Source: Acidobacteriaceae bacterium (lineage in GTDB: Bacteria; Acidobacteriota; Terriglobia; Bryobacterales; Bryobacteraceae). From it: a stretch of DNA of 6,322 nucleotides. The notes beneath the pieces are model-generated. The model ran no database searches. It saw only the letters and a list, made by a program, of their open reading frames with translations, and was not told where the DNA came from. Of the stretch, positions 1 through 5,748 are shown one piece after another (positions within the stretch are counted from its first letter, which is position 1; each line of letters opens with the position of its first letter). The position numbers and the translations under genes are program-made. Where the stretch lies: NCBI GenBank assembly GCA_019246575.1, contig JAFAQG010000621.1, positions 1-6,322 on the forward strand. The letters are read 5' to 3'.

Positions 1-1637
1 CCAGTCTGTTCAGCACCTACGATCCTGTCGAGGCGTTCCGGAAGCTTCGTCAATCGATCCAGCTCGCCATCGGCGAGCGGCGCCAGGAAAAGACTGACGA
101 GGTACGTGTTGAGATAGCTCCGGGCGATCAGCCGGCGTGCGAGACCCCGCTCAACGCGACCGAGTGTTGTCCGCGCGTGGACCGTGCCCGAACCGTCCTC
201 TTCAGCCAGTCGCTTCCAGACAGGTGACCTTCGCAGTGCATCCCAGTCGTCAATGTTGGCCAGACCGCAGACAGGGAACGAGCCCTCTGGTTCTGGTGGC
301 AGACGAGCGAGCCAGTCGGTACCCGGACTCGTTGCAGCATGCTTGCGAGCGTTCCGGACTTCCTTCAAAACGCTCTCTTCCCAGTGCTTCACTGCCGGAT
401 CGGTCTCACGGATCAGTTCCTCCAGCAGCGTGCCCCAGCGGTAGTGTTCGGCAGTACTATCGATTGGCCACAGGTCGACTACGAGGTCTGCCGGATCATC
501 GTAGCCCGGCCGGAGTCCCGTCCGAGCTCGGCGGTCGAACGCCCGCCTCATGGACTCGACCCGGGGAAGCACTGTGTTGGCGTTAAGGATCTCGGTGACT
601 TGTAGTAGAGACTTGAGGAGGGCCATGCCAGGAATCCGGAAGGCCCAGGTCCGGGTTGGCTGGAGTGGTGCCGACCCGTTGACGATGAACAATGGCATCT
701 CCCGAGGTGCGGGACCGTACGGACGCAGGACGCCATTCTCCCATGCCGCGTGACTTCCAATGAATTCGTCCTCACGGAGAACCTGGGAACCCAAGTTGTT
801 CCAGAGTCCGCCATCGGCTAGGAACGCGACGCGCGGTAACTCGGCCACGATACGCGGGTCTGGCGGGATTTGTAACCGGCGCGGGGGAATCCCTGGAAAG
901 CCGGCTGACGCCCTGATCAGCTCCGCCAATGTCACGCGGCTGGCGTCGAACGTGTGGAACAGCATGTCGGAAACGCCCATGCGTTCGGGCATCAGGCGCC
1001 GCAAGACCATTCCTCCATGCTGCGACGAAGCATAGACGGGGAGGCCGAGGACTAGGTCCGTCATGCAAAAGACGTGATCAATCTCTCGTCCCGAAAGCGA
1101 TGCGAGTCGGGCACGCTTTTGGTGCCTGCGGTTTTCCCCCGAGTTGCTGCGTCGAAAGTACCGGCGGTCAAGCAGCCACTCGACGGCAAGACCTCGGGCA
1201 ATAAGCGCGGTGAGGGCGATGCCGACGCCGATTAAAACGGCGAGCCAGGTCCACGGGAAGATCAGAGTGCGAAGGACGACTCCGATAGCGGCCCCGAGTA
1301 CGAGCGGCGTTATGACCAGCAGGGCAATCCAGGCTTTCGTCAGCACGCCCTTGCGGATGATCGTCGTAGCCAGCTCTGTCGCGATTTCGTCGAGTTCGCC
1401 TGGGCGCAGTTTTTCGATATTGCCGCGCTGGGCGACAAAAGCGTTGGTGATCGATCCTCCGGACACGGATGCGATCTGGATAACCTTGGGGCCTAATCCT
1501 CGGTCGACGATCGCGATGAGGGCGCCAAGGGTCGCTAACGCTGCCCGGTGCCCGCCTCCAGAGAGCGCAACGGCGAAGCCACCATCCCTGATCCGATCAT
1601 GCAAGGCCTGAATTGATACTGACGCGTGCGTCGCCAT
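1..1637 (-). CDS. Patatin-like phospholipase with an internal two-helix membrane hairpin (3' end outside window)
   Basis: Predicted serine acyl hydrolase of the patatin family, which cleaves acyl esters of membrane lipids with a Ser-Asp dyad. I translated the minus strand codon by codon from ATG at 1637 to the window edge: 545 residues, no stop. Visible signatures are the oxyanion loop GGGHRA (residues 27-32), the nucleophile motif SVSGG with Ser59, the block HVFCMTDLVLGLPVYAS (188-204), ASAGFPGIPPRR (243-254), and LADGGLWNNLGSQ with catalytic Asp275. Two hydrophobic segments, about 102-123 and 129-148, form a hairpin between nucleophile and Asp, so the enzyme is probably anchored in the inner membrane. 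The C-terminal stretch TTLGRV...LIARSYLNTYL (490-513) resembles the end of many bacterial patatins, so little is likely missing. The start is set by AAAGGAGG about 5 nt before the ATG. It lies just downstream of IS remnants. Physiological role unknown: lipid turnover, toxin or immune effector are all possible. The family call is secure. Confidence 0.93.
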   Translation of the reverse strand, partial: MATHASVSIQALHDRIRDGGFAVALSGGGHRAALATLGALIAIVDRGLGPKVIQIASVSGGSITNAFVAQRGNIEKLRPGELDEIATELATTIIRKGVLTKAWIALLVITPLVLGAAIGVVLRTLIFPWTWLAVLIGVGIALTALIARGLAVEWLLDRRYFRRSNSGENRRHQKRARLASLSGREIDHVFCMTDLVLGLPVYASSQHGGMVLRRLMPERMGVSDMLFHTFDASRVTLAELIRASAGFPGIPPRRLQIPPDPRIVAELPRVAFLADGGLWNNLGSQVLREDEFIGSHAAWENGVLRPYGPAPREMPLFIVNGSAPLQPTRTWAFRIPGMALLKSLLQVTEILNANTVLPRVESMRRAFDRRARTGLRPGYDDPADLVVDLWPIDSTAEHYRWGTLLEELIRETDPAVKHWEESVLKEVRNARKHAATSPGTDWLARLPPEPEGSFPVCGLANIDDWDALRRSPVWKRLAEEDGSGTVHARTTLGRVERGLARRLIARSYLNTYLVSLFLAPLADGELDRLTKLPERLDRIVGAEQT

Positions 1638-1641
1638 CAAC

Positions 1642-1649
1642 GCCTCCTT
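1642..1649 (-). promoter_or_regulatory. Strong Shine-Dalgarno of the patatin gene
   Basis: AAAGGAGG, read on the minus strand, lies 5 nt before the ATG at 1637. It is a near-complete anti-16S match and fixes the start codon of the patatin gene. Confidence 0.75.
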
Positions 1650-1676
1650 TAGCTCTAGCGCGCGGTGATGCTGCCA

Positions 1677-1717
1677 TTTATAGATACTCACAGTTAGAGA
1701 GATTTGCACCTTGCAAA
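1677..1717 (-). promoter_or_regulatory. Possible promoter and operator ahead of the patatin gene
   Basis: On the minus strand a TATAAA hexamer (1682-1677) lies about 40 nt before the patatin start and could be a -10 element. No good TTGACA-like -35 is seen at 17 nt. Just upstream, over the expected -35 position, is a short inverted repeat TTTGCA-3 nt-TGCAAA (1703-1717), which could be an operator or chance. This is the only AT-rich patch between the IS66 debris and the gene, so a promoter here is reasonable but unproven. Confidence 0.28.
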
Positions 1718-1724
1718 AGAGTGC

Positions 1725-1840
1725 TCCAAGCGTGCAAGGAGGGCTGCAATCGTCCTCACCTGCTTGCTGGCCGCCGCCGGTTTCCGCTGGCGGCGAGCAA
1801 TATCTGCGCCTGATGCGCCCGCGCGTGCCCGCCGCTTCCG
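1725..1840. other. GC-rich stretch without recognisable gene
   Basis: This lies between the last recognisable IS66 tnpB similarity and the putative patatin promoter. On the minus strand the first frame of the tnpB remnant stays open to 1694, with an arginine/alanine-rich sequence that matches no part of IS66 TnpB. It is therefore probably read-through of unrelated DNA rather than protein. No RNA gene, clear repeat or terminator was seen. Confidence 0.4.
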
Positions 1841-1993
1841 TGCCCCTCGGCCACCATTTGAACACGTACAAATGCGCGCGGAGCGGATCCAGTTCCATCT
1901 GACTCCGAACCAGCGCCGCTCCTCGAAGCTCCGGCGGATGTCGCAGGCCGTCATGCAGAGGTAGACGCGTACGCTGGCAGGCGGCTGGATCAT
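1840..1993 (-). pseudogene. tnpB: IS66-family accessory protein TnpB (Orf2) remnant, frameshifted and truncated
   Basis: The minus-strand ATG at 1993 opens MIQPPASVRVYLCMTACDIR, the classic N-terminus of IS66 Orf2 (usual form: M-I-x-x-P-A-x-V-R-V-Y-L-x-x-x-x-x-D-M-R-K-x-F). After ...RRSFE the similarity jumps to another frame: ALVRSQMELDPLRAHLYVFK matches the family segment that ends in DPxSGxLFVFRGRRGD. The join falls near 1928 and needs a net one-base loss or a small deletion. The conserved GDRxKxLWWD core that should follow is gone. The start overlaps the stop of the tnpA remnant in an ATGA, the usual IS66 coupling. TnpB proteins are needed for IS66 transposition, and this copy cannot be functional. 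Confidence 0.8.
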
Positions 1994-2074
1994 GGGCGCT
2001 CCCGCAACGCTGCGAGTACGGTCCGCAATGTCGCCGCGTCCGCCCCCGGCGCAACGTCCAACCGCTCGCCGCTA
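1990..2074 (-). pseudogene. tnpA: IS66-family TnpA (Orf1) C-terminal remnant
   Basis: The last 27 or so codons of an IS66 Orf1 frame are visible: SGERLDVAPGADAATLRTVL, then AALRERP and a TGA at 1990-1992. This resembles the end of TnpA proteins (x-L-x-V-x-P-x-x-D-x-x-x-L-x-x-V-L-x-A-L-R). The helix-turn-helix N-terminal part is missing. Similarity stops at a CTAG around 2072-2075, where the IS630-like remnant begins. Its stop overlaps the tnpB start by 4 nt, so both came from one IS66 copy. Confidence 0.7.
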
Positions 2075-2310
2075 GTGTTCTGTCCCGGTGAGTGCGTAAG
2101 CTTTCGACCCTTGTAGTACGCCTGGCCCTTTGTGGGAGGCTATGGAACGTCGTGAGCACTGACGGAGCATGAACGGGAAGAACTGACTCGCAGGTCGAAA
2201 TCGCGTACGCTGCCGGCGCGGGACGTGTTTGTTGCATCGCTGATTGTGGCATTGGATGAAGGTAAGTCGTGGAGCCGGATCGAGGCTGAACTGAACACGA
2301 GCCGCCCATG
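2075..2310 (+). pseudogene. IS630-type transposase N-terminal remnant
   Basis: The plus-strand frame from 2159 reads LTEHEREELTRRSKSRTLPA and then RDVFVASLIVALDEGKSWSR, IEAELNTSRP. This has the layout of the helix-turn-helix start of IS630-family transposases (L-T-x-x-E-R-x-x-L...R-A-x-x-I-L-x-x-x-x-G-x-S...I-A-x-x-L). A likely original start, ATG at 2142 (MERRE), is in another frame, and a TGA at 2153-2155 stands just upstream in the matched frame, so the reading frame is broken. Similarity ends abruptly at about 2308, where an oppositely oriented IS3-type fragment starts. The catalytic DDE domain is absent. The left boundary at the TA of a CTAG (2072-2075) would fit the TA target of this family, but the inverted repeat was not verified. 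Confidence 0.6.
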
Positions 2311-2686
2311 AATCGCGCGCTGGCACCCTCTCGGTGAAGGTCGCCGTGGCATCTGTACCCCACATCCGGTCGGGCGCCGCGGTCACGATCGTTGCCTCAT
2401 GCGGTTTCCGGCATTTGGGTGCTCTTGCCGCGATCGCGACAGCAACCGATGCTCGCCGAGCAAGCGCACGACGCGATTTTTGCAGGTACGCACGCCTTTG
2501 AAACGCAATCGGCACCCAGATTTTCCGATACCCATCGCCAGTGAAGACAGGCTGTGCCAGCAGTTCACGAATCTCGGTCACCAGTTCCTCATCGGACAAG
2601 ACCTTCGGACCACGTTTTTGCGACTCGCGCGGGTGCTGCGCCCGGTGGCGAATCGAACCCGCCGAATACTCCTTCTCAGTTCGTCG
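2308..2686 (-). pseudogene. IS3-type transposase OrfB remnant with two frameshifts
   Basis: Minus-strand reading gives RRTEKEYSAG... then RGPKVLSDEELVTEIRELLA and GDGYRKIW in one frame (from about 2686). It continues as RFKGVRTCKNRVVRLLGEH in a second frame, then returns to the first with HEATIVTAAPDRMWGTDATA. This is the order seen in IS3-family OrfB: HTH-like region, G-x-G-x-R-K linker, K-R-V-x-R-L-M block, then the M-W-x-T-D-x-T motif carrying the first catalytic Asp. Frame changes lie near 2510 and 2400. The rest of the rve core (second Asp and Glu) is missing, cut off at the junction with the IS630-like fragment. Non-functional. Confidence 0.75.
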
Positions 2687-3156
2687 GCTTGGCGTGCTTG
2701 CGCATCAGGAGATCAATGCCTCCGGGTGCGCCGGACGTGAAGAAGGTGATCGTTGTACGATGTCGCCTGCACTCAACAATTCGGCAGTGCTTACCGCCGC
2801 GTCAGATTTTGCTCTGCACTGCAGCCGAGCAACAGCATTTTGGCTTAACATCGTATTCCCGCATAGATCTCTTACGATCGGAAATCATCCTGCGGAGAAG
2901 AGCACGGTCCACGCGCTTCGAAACGTTTACTCCGCAATGAAGCGCGGAATCGGAAACATCGCCAAAGGCGCTCATTGATCCGCGAACCGCCCATACGGGA
3001 TCGAACAGTACTTTCCGAGCAGGCGATGTCGTTTGCTCAGTAATAGCCCGCCAGATTGGGCGGTTCCAATACTCGCGTAGCTGGTGTGATGACGGTTCGA
3101 GCGCTGTTGAGCCACTGGGGTCAACGTAATGTCGACTCGAGCTCAGCCCGGAACGA
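2687..3156. other. Intergenic debris without a convincing gene
   Basis: About 470 nt with no protein I can name. On the minus strand a short frame ending at 2676-2678 (TFFTSGAPGGIDLLMRKHA) runs into the IS3-type remnant and may be part of the same element. A 57-residue frame at 2802-2975 has no Shine-Dalgarno and unconvincing composition. A 10-bp inverted repeat (GAACCGCCCA at 2984-2993, complement at 3057-3066) may be chance. No tRNA, rRNA or terminator was recognised. Confidence 0.45.
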
Positions 3157-3309
3157 TTAGTAACGCGGCTCGAAAGGCCAGTCCAACGATCGCATGAGCG
3201 CGCGTTCCTCTGTGTCGTCGGAAATGGCCGGCGAGCCGATTGCGGCTGCGAGCATCCAGATAATTCCCCCGAAAATCATCAATGCGTTCACAGCCCCAGG
3301 GACTCCCAT
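3157..3309 (-). CDS. Putative 50-residue single-pass membrane protein
   Basis: Not a known family. The ATG at 3309 (or GTG at 3312) opens MGVPGAVNALMIFGGIIWML, followed by AAAIGSPAISDDTEERALMR and SLDWPFEPRY, with stop TAA at 3157-3159. Residues about 6-24 form one clean hydrophobic helix. The rest is charged and ends in an aromatic-rich tail, which is a typical small membrane protein layout. It lies 155 nt downstream of ssb on the same strand. No strong ribosome-binding site is visible before the start, and an in-frame TAG lies about 18 codons upstream. The composition looks protein-like, but there is no homology evidence, so treat it as a candidate. Confidence 0.38.
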   Translation of the reverse strand: MGVPGAVNALMIFGGIIWMLAAAIGSPAISDDTEERALMRSLDWPFEPRY

Positions 3310-3452
3310 CACAATTTCAATTGGACCGCAAGCGGTCGATTGGGCGCCACTGGCCGAATCCTAGTACCGCGCGGCGAGCGCTCGTTGCGCCGATGAAGCC
3401 TTCAGAGTGCGCCCTAGCTCGTGGCGGAATCACCCGCGCCCGATTTTTTCAC

Positions 3453-3482
3453 GGCCCACGCCACCTAAACAGTACGTGGGCC
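3453..3482 (-). repeat. Perfect 8-bp inverted repeat at the ssb 3' end
   Basis: GGCCCACG and CGTGGGCC (3453-3460 and 3475-3482) can form an 8-bp GC-rich hairpin with a 14-nt loop holding the ssb stop codon. In the minus-strand transcript it is followed by GUGAAAAAAUCG, so there is no U-tract and it is not a standard intrinsic terminator. It may act as an mRNA 3'-end stabiliser. If ssb ended at its DDVPF motif, the hairpin would lie wholly downstream of the gene. Confidence 0.45.
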
Positions 3483-3896
3483 GGGATCAAAAGGGACGTC
3501 ATCCTCGGTGATCTGAGTTGGTTCAGGCTGCGGCCGGCCCGGCGTCGGACGGTCTGCATCTTTCGCGGCTTCGAGGAAGACGACGGTATCGGCGAGTAGT
3601 TCGGTAAGGTATCGTTTGCCGCCGTCCTTGTCGTAGCTGCGCGTGCGGTTCCGGCCGCGGACAAAGACTTTGCTGCCACTTGCGAGATGATTCCCGCAGG
3701 CCTCGGCAAGGCCATTGAACGCCACAACGATATACGATTCGACATGTTTTTGGTCGTTGCCTGCACCGTCTTTCCATTGTTCGTTGACCAGCACCTTCAA
3801 CCGGGTGACCGCGATGCCGGTCTTTTGGGCGTAGCTCGTTTCGGGATTTGCAGCGAGGCGCCCGATCAACTCTGTCGAGTGATAATCACGGCTCAT
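3465..3896 (-). CDS. ssb: Single-stranded DNA-binding protein
   Basis: Binds single-stranded DNA during replication, recombination or transfer and recruits partners through its acidic tail. The 143-residue product starts MSRDYHSTELIGRLAANPET, with an SSB-type OB fold over residues 5-110. Landmarks are ELIGRLAANPE, SYIVVAFNGLAEACGNHLAS, GSKVFVRGRNRTRSY (74-88), and RYLTELLADTVVFLEA. Two tryptophans that stack on DNA in E. coli SSB appear here as tyrosines (ESY, RSY). A Pro-rich linker (115-128) leads to EDDVPF (131-136), the protein-interaction tip, which here is followed by seven extra residues DPGPRTV instead of ending the chain. The ATG at 3896 is chosen because CAGGAGA sits 8 nt upstream; an in-frame ATG at 3959 has no such site. 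It is the last gene of the visible cassette, so probably element-encoded rather than the housekeeping copy. Confidence 0.93.
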   Translation of the reverse strand: MSRDYHSTELIGRLAANPETSYAQKTGIAVTRLKVLVNEQWKDGAGNDQKHVESYIVVAFNGLAEACGNHLASGSKVFVRGRNRTRSYDKDGGKRYLTELLADTVVFLEAAKDADRPTPGRPQPEPTQITEDDVPFDPGPRTV

Positions 3897-3904
3897 ACTT
3901 TTTG

Positions 3905-3911
3905 TCTCCTG
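3905..3911 (-). promoter_or_regulatory. Shine-Dalgarno deciding the ssb start
   Basis: CAGGAGA on the minus strand, 8 nt before the ATG at 3896. It rules out the 21-codon-longer ORF starting at 3959. The same heptamer precedes the 55-residue ORF (4211-4217) and the 179-residue protein (5719-5725). Confidence 0.7.
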
Positions 3912-4033
3912 TCTTTTGTATTTGAGGTCCAGCTCCAGGCGGCTCGCCGAAGCGCGCATCAGAAGCGAGTTGGCGACCGTTGTAACTGGAATTCGTGCGG
4001 GAAGGTCTTTACGCCGATAGCCACTTCCGCCGA

Positions 4034-4201
4034 TCAGCTTCCGTGCTCCGGCAGTTCGAGCGAAGCGCGGATAGCTGCCACCTGGCTATGAATTACGTCG
4101 AGGTCCGCGCGCAGTTTGGATGACACGACTCGACAGGCCAATTCGTCGAGCGTGCCTTCGAAGCCCTCGAGGACCGCCGAGACGAACGATCGATCCAGCA
4201 T
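4034..4201 (-). CDS. Small 55-residue hypothetical protein in the ssb operon
   Basis: No family recognised. Translating the minus strand from ATG at 4201 gives MLDRSFVSAVLEGFEGTLDE, LACRVVSSKLRADLDVIHSQ, VAAIRASLELPEHGS, then TGA at 4034-4036. It is acidic and probably almost entirely helical, with regularly spaced hydrophobic residues (L11, F14, L18, L21, V25, L30, L34, I37, V41, I44, L48) that suggest an amphipathic or coiled-coil helix. It begins 21 nt after the stop of the 305-residue gene, and CAGGAGA lies in the gap, 9 nt before the ATG. Position and ribosome-binding site are the main support. It may be a partner of the neighbouring helical protein, but this is inference. A 137-nt gap follows before ssb. 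Confidence 0.62.
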   Translation of the reverse strand: MLDRSFVSAVLEGFEGTLDELACRVVSSKLRADLDVIHSQVAAIRASLELPEHGS

Positions 4202-4210
4202 CGTGTCATT

Positions 4211-4217
4211 TCTCCTG
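4211..4217 (-). promoter_or_regulatory. Shine-Dalgarno of the 55-residue ORF
   Basis: CAGGAGA on the minus strand, wholly inside the 21-nt gap after the TGA of the 305-residue gene and 9 nt before the ATG at 4201. It is too close to serve the other ATG at 4208 and therefore selects 4201. Confidence 0.6.
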
Positions 4218-4222
4218 TGGTT

Positions 4223-5140
4223 TCAGTCGGCGAGGCGGAGCTTTCGGACGCCGGCGCGGACAATGAGGCCATCGAGTTGGCCGGCGATATCGGCGATGCC
4301 GTTCCGTACGTGTACTCTGAGCTCGGCCGTTGTTTTCAGCGCCTGGACGGTAACTCCGGACAGCAGGGCCTTGGCGCGTTCGACCAGCTCCTTCAGCTCG
4401 CTGTCGTCGGTGACGTTGCGAAATTCGAAGGTATCGAGGAACTCGACGAGTTTGGAAACGGTGGTCTGGTGGAAGCGAACCGGCTTTCCGTCCGGTCCGT
4501 CCTGCAGGCGATCCTGCATGTGGCGAACCAGCTCCGCCATAGCGGAACGCATAACGGCTTGGACCTCGCTCACGGCCTCGCTCATGACGCGGGACGCCTT
4601 TTCTCTTTCCTCGGTCCAGATTTCAGTCGAGATTTCGCGCAGCTGTTCAGGCACGCCGAAGCTCACGTACCGCCAGGAAAAGGCAAATGCCGCCCGAACC
4701 TGTTCCACCGGCGCGTAGTCCAGCGGATTGTGCAAAGCGCGCAACCGCCCGGGCGCGCTCTTGCAGAGTTCGGGATAGACCGCGATGAAGGCTTCGACCA
4801 GCTCGCTGCGGCGGCACGCGAACTCGTGCATCTTGCTGTCCACCTGTCGTACGAGCGGAAGCGGACACAGGTGAACACCGCGTTCGAACGGTAAGCAGAT
4901 TTGTTCGAGATAACGTGTGATCTCGCCGTCGAAGTTGCGGATGGCTGTGTATTCCGGCGAGTCGAACAGGTGCTTGGATACGCGGAGCAGACTTTTGTCG
5001 GTATCCACCTCGATTTGAGAGGTGCTCACCTTTTTGGAATTTCCGAGCCGGTGACGCTCGATTTTAATGCACACTGTTCTGCGCGCCAGATCCGGTCCTG
5101 CGCCGTGAACGGCTGGAAACGGAATTGATTGTGCTGCCAT
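4223..5140 (-). CDS. Conserved-looking helical protein, DUF3150-like by layout
   Basis: 305 residues, no enzyme motif, no signal peptide or membrane helix. The N-terminal 40 residues are basic (KIERHRLGNSKK). Then come a central block with RYLEQICLPFERGVHLCPLP (76-95) and VDSKMHEFACRRSELVEAFI (100-119), the segment FSWRYVSFGVPEQLREI (154-170), and a long helical C-terminal half (174-300) that probably forms coiled coils. The pattern of a short strand, a G-x-H-L-x-P-L-x-L motif and a helix ending in L-V-E-A-F-x-x-x-Y-P resembles DUF3150-type proteins of phages and mobile islands, which I recall as often near AAA ATPases. This match is from memory and uncertain. The start is supported by GAGGA 9 nt before the ATG at 5140. 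It lies between the 179-residue gene (33-nt gap) and the 55-residue ORF (21-nt gap), so it is co-transcribed. Function unknown; a structural or scaffold role is inference. Confidence 0.88.
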   Translation of the reverse strand: MAAQSIPFPAVHGAGPDLARRTVCIKIERHRLGNSKKVSTSQIEVDTDKSLLRVSKHLFDSPEYTAIRNFDGEITRYLEQICLPFERGVHLCPLPLVRQVDSKMHEFACRRSELVEAFIAVYPELCKSAPGRLRALHNPLDYAPVEQVRAAFAFSWRYVSFGVPEQLREISTEIWTEEREKASRVMSEAVSEVQAVMRSAMAELVRHMQDRLQDGPDGKPVRFHQTTVSKLVEFLDTFEFRNVTDDSELKELVERAKALLSGVTVQALKTTAELRVHVRNGIADIAGQLDGLIVRAGVRKLRLAD

Positions 5141-5173
5141 GATGATCGTTCCTCGTATGCGGTGTTGGAGAAT

Positions 5174-5713
5174 TCAGGCTTCGGCCATACGCCGGAGCGG
5201 AAAGATATCGAAGATTCCTCCTGAGATCACGGAGAGATTGCCGTAATCCCGGGAGTCGATTGTGGTCCGTTCGCCGAAGACAATGCTGCTTTCGCGCGTG
5301 TAAGGCTGCTGAAGGAGGAGGTGGAAATCGGAAGTCTGCAGATTGACCGAAATCGCTTCGATTTTCCGGCCGAGCCCGGCAGCAACCAGAGCGTCGATTC
5401 CGGCCGCCGCGGCGGCCTGAACAAGTTTCTGGTTTACGCCGCGGATCGCTTCCGGATCGGGAACGAAACAAAAGCTGTCCACAGCGATCGGCGCGCCCTC
5501 CGCTCGCCGTTCAGTCGCCTTGCGCCGCAGATTGACCGCGATCGCTCTTTTGCCGGCGATGCTCGTTAACAGCGTTGGATCGTATGCGATTAGATCGCAG
5601 CAGCGCGGTAACAGTAGGACAAACACCGGCTCAACTTGCCCGCGCTCTGCGAGATCTTCTTTCAGGGCGTGCATCAGTGAATGCGCACACCTCACCATTG
5701 CGGCGGGTTCCAT
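5174..5713 (-). CDS. Hypothetical protein, 179 residues
   Basis: I do not recognise a named family. It appears to be a soluble mixed alpha/beta protein. The N-terminal helix AMVRCAHSLMHALKEDLAER (5-24) is followed by GQVEPVFVLLLPR (25-37), a short loop, a helix GKRAIAVNLRRKATE (54-68), a strand APIAVDSFCFVPDPEAIRGV (74-93), a helical AAAAAGIDALVAAGLGRKIE, and C-terminal strands including ISVNLQTSDFHLLLQQPYTR (121-140). The pattern 'helix, G-x-V-E-P-x-F, helix, A-x-x-x-x-x-F-V' recalls small phage/island proteins of unknown function, but this is only an impression. Four cysteines (9, 38, 39, 81) are not arranged as a metal site. CAGGAGA 5 nt before the ATG at 5713 supports the start. It lies 35 nt after the radical-SAM gene and 33 nt before the 305-residue gene. 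Confidence 0.85.
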   Translation of the reverse strand: MEPAAMVRCAHSLMHALKEDLAERGQVEPVFVLLLPRCCDLIAYDPTLLTSIAGKRAIAVNLRRKATERRAEGAPIAVDSFCFVPDPEAIRGVNQKLVQAAAAAGIDALVAAGLGRKIEAISVNLQTSDFHLLLQQPYTRESSIVFGERTTIDSRDYGNLSVISGGIFDIFPLRRMAEA

Positions 5714-5718
5714 GCTGG

Positions 5719-5725
5719 TCTCCTG
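5719..5725 (-). promoter_or_regulatory. Shine-Dalgarno of the 179-residue gene
   Basis: CAGGAGA on the minus strand, 5 nt before the ATG at 5713, in the 35-nt gap after the radical-SAM gene. It is identical to the sites of the 55-residue ORF and ssb. Confidence 0.6.
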
Positions 5726-5748
5726 TGTGTATGTTTTTGAGGGCGTGT

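Noticed and set aside
137..1611. Several plus-strand open frames over the left 1.6 kb (for example 137-586, 760-1035, 1144-1611)
   Set aside because: They are antisense to the continuous patatin frame, which carries all family motifs. Their translations are Ser/Arg/Pro-rich and resemble nothing.
2072..2599. 175-residue minus-strand open frame as an intact gene
   Set aside because: Only parts match an IS3-type OrfB. The middle is in another frame, and the last third reads through the oppositely oriented IS630-type fragment.
2802..2975. 57-residue minus-strand frame beginning MSAFGDVSDS
   Set aside because: No Shine-Dalgarno, no recognisable pattern, and it lies in IS debris. It could be real but cannot be supported.
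2984..3066. 10-bp inverted repeat with 63-nt spacer as IS ends or attachment site
   Set aside because: A match of this size is expected by chance about once in a window this long, and no element-like content lies between the arms.
3453..3482. Hairpin as an intrinsic terminator of the ssb operon
   Set aside because: In the direction of transcription the stem is followed by an A-run, not a U-run. On the plus strand the T-run precedes the stem.
3465..3959. 164-residue version of SSB starting at 3959
   Set aside because: The extra 21 residues precede the usual SSB N-terminus and include the ribosome-binding site of the ATG at 3896.
4116..4718. 200-residue plus-strand open frame
   Set aside because: It is Ser/Thr/Arg-rich antisense to the 55- and 305-residue genes, with no ribosome-binding site or known motif.
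4217..4894. 225-residue plus-strand open frame
   Set aside because: It is the shadow of the minus-strand 305-residue gene, which has a ribosome-binding site, operon spacing and protein-like composition.
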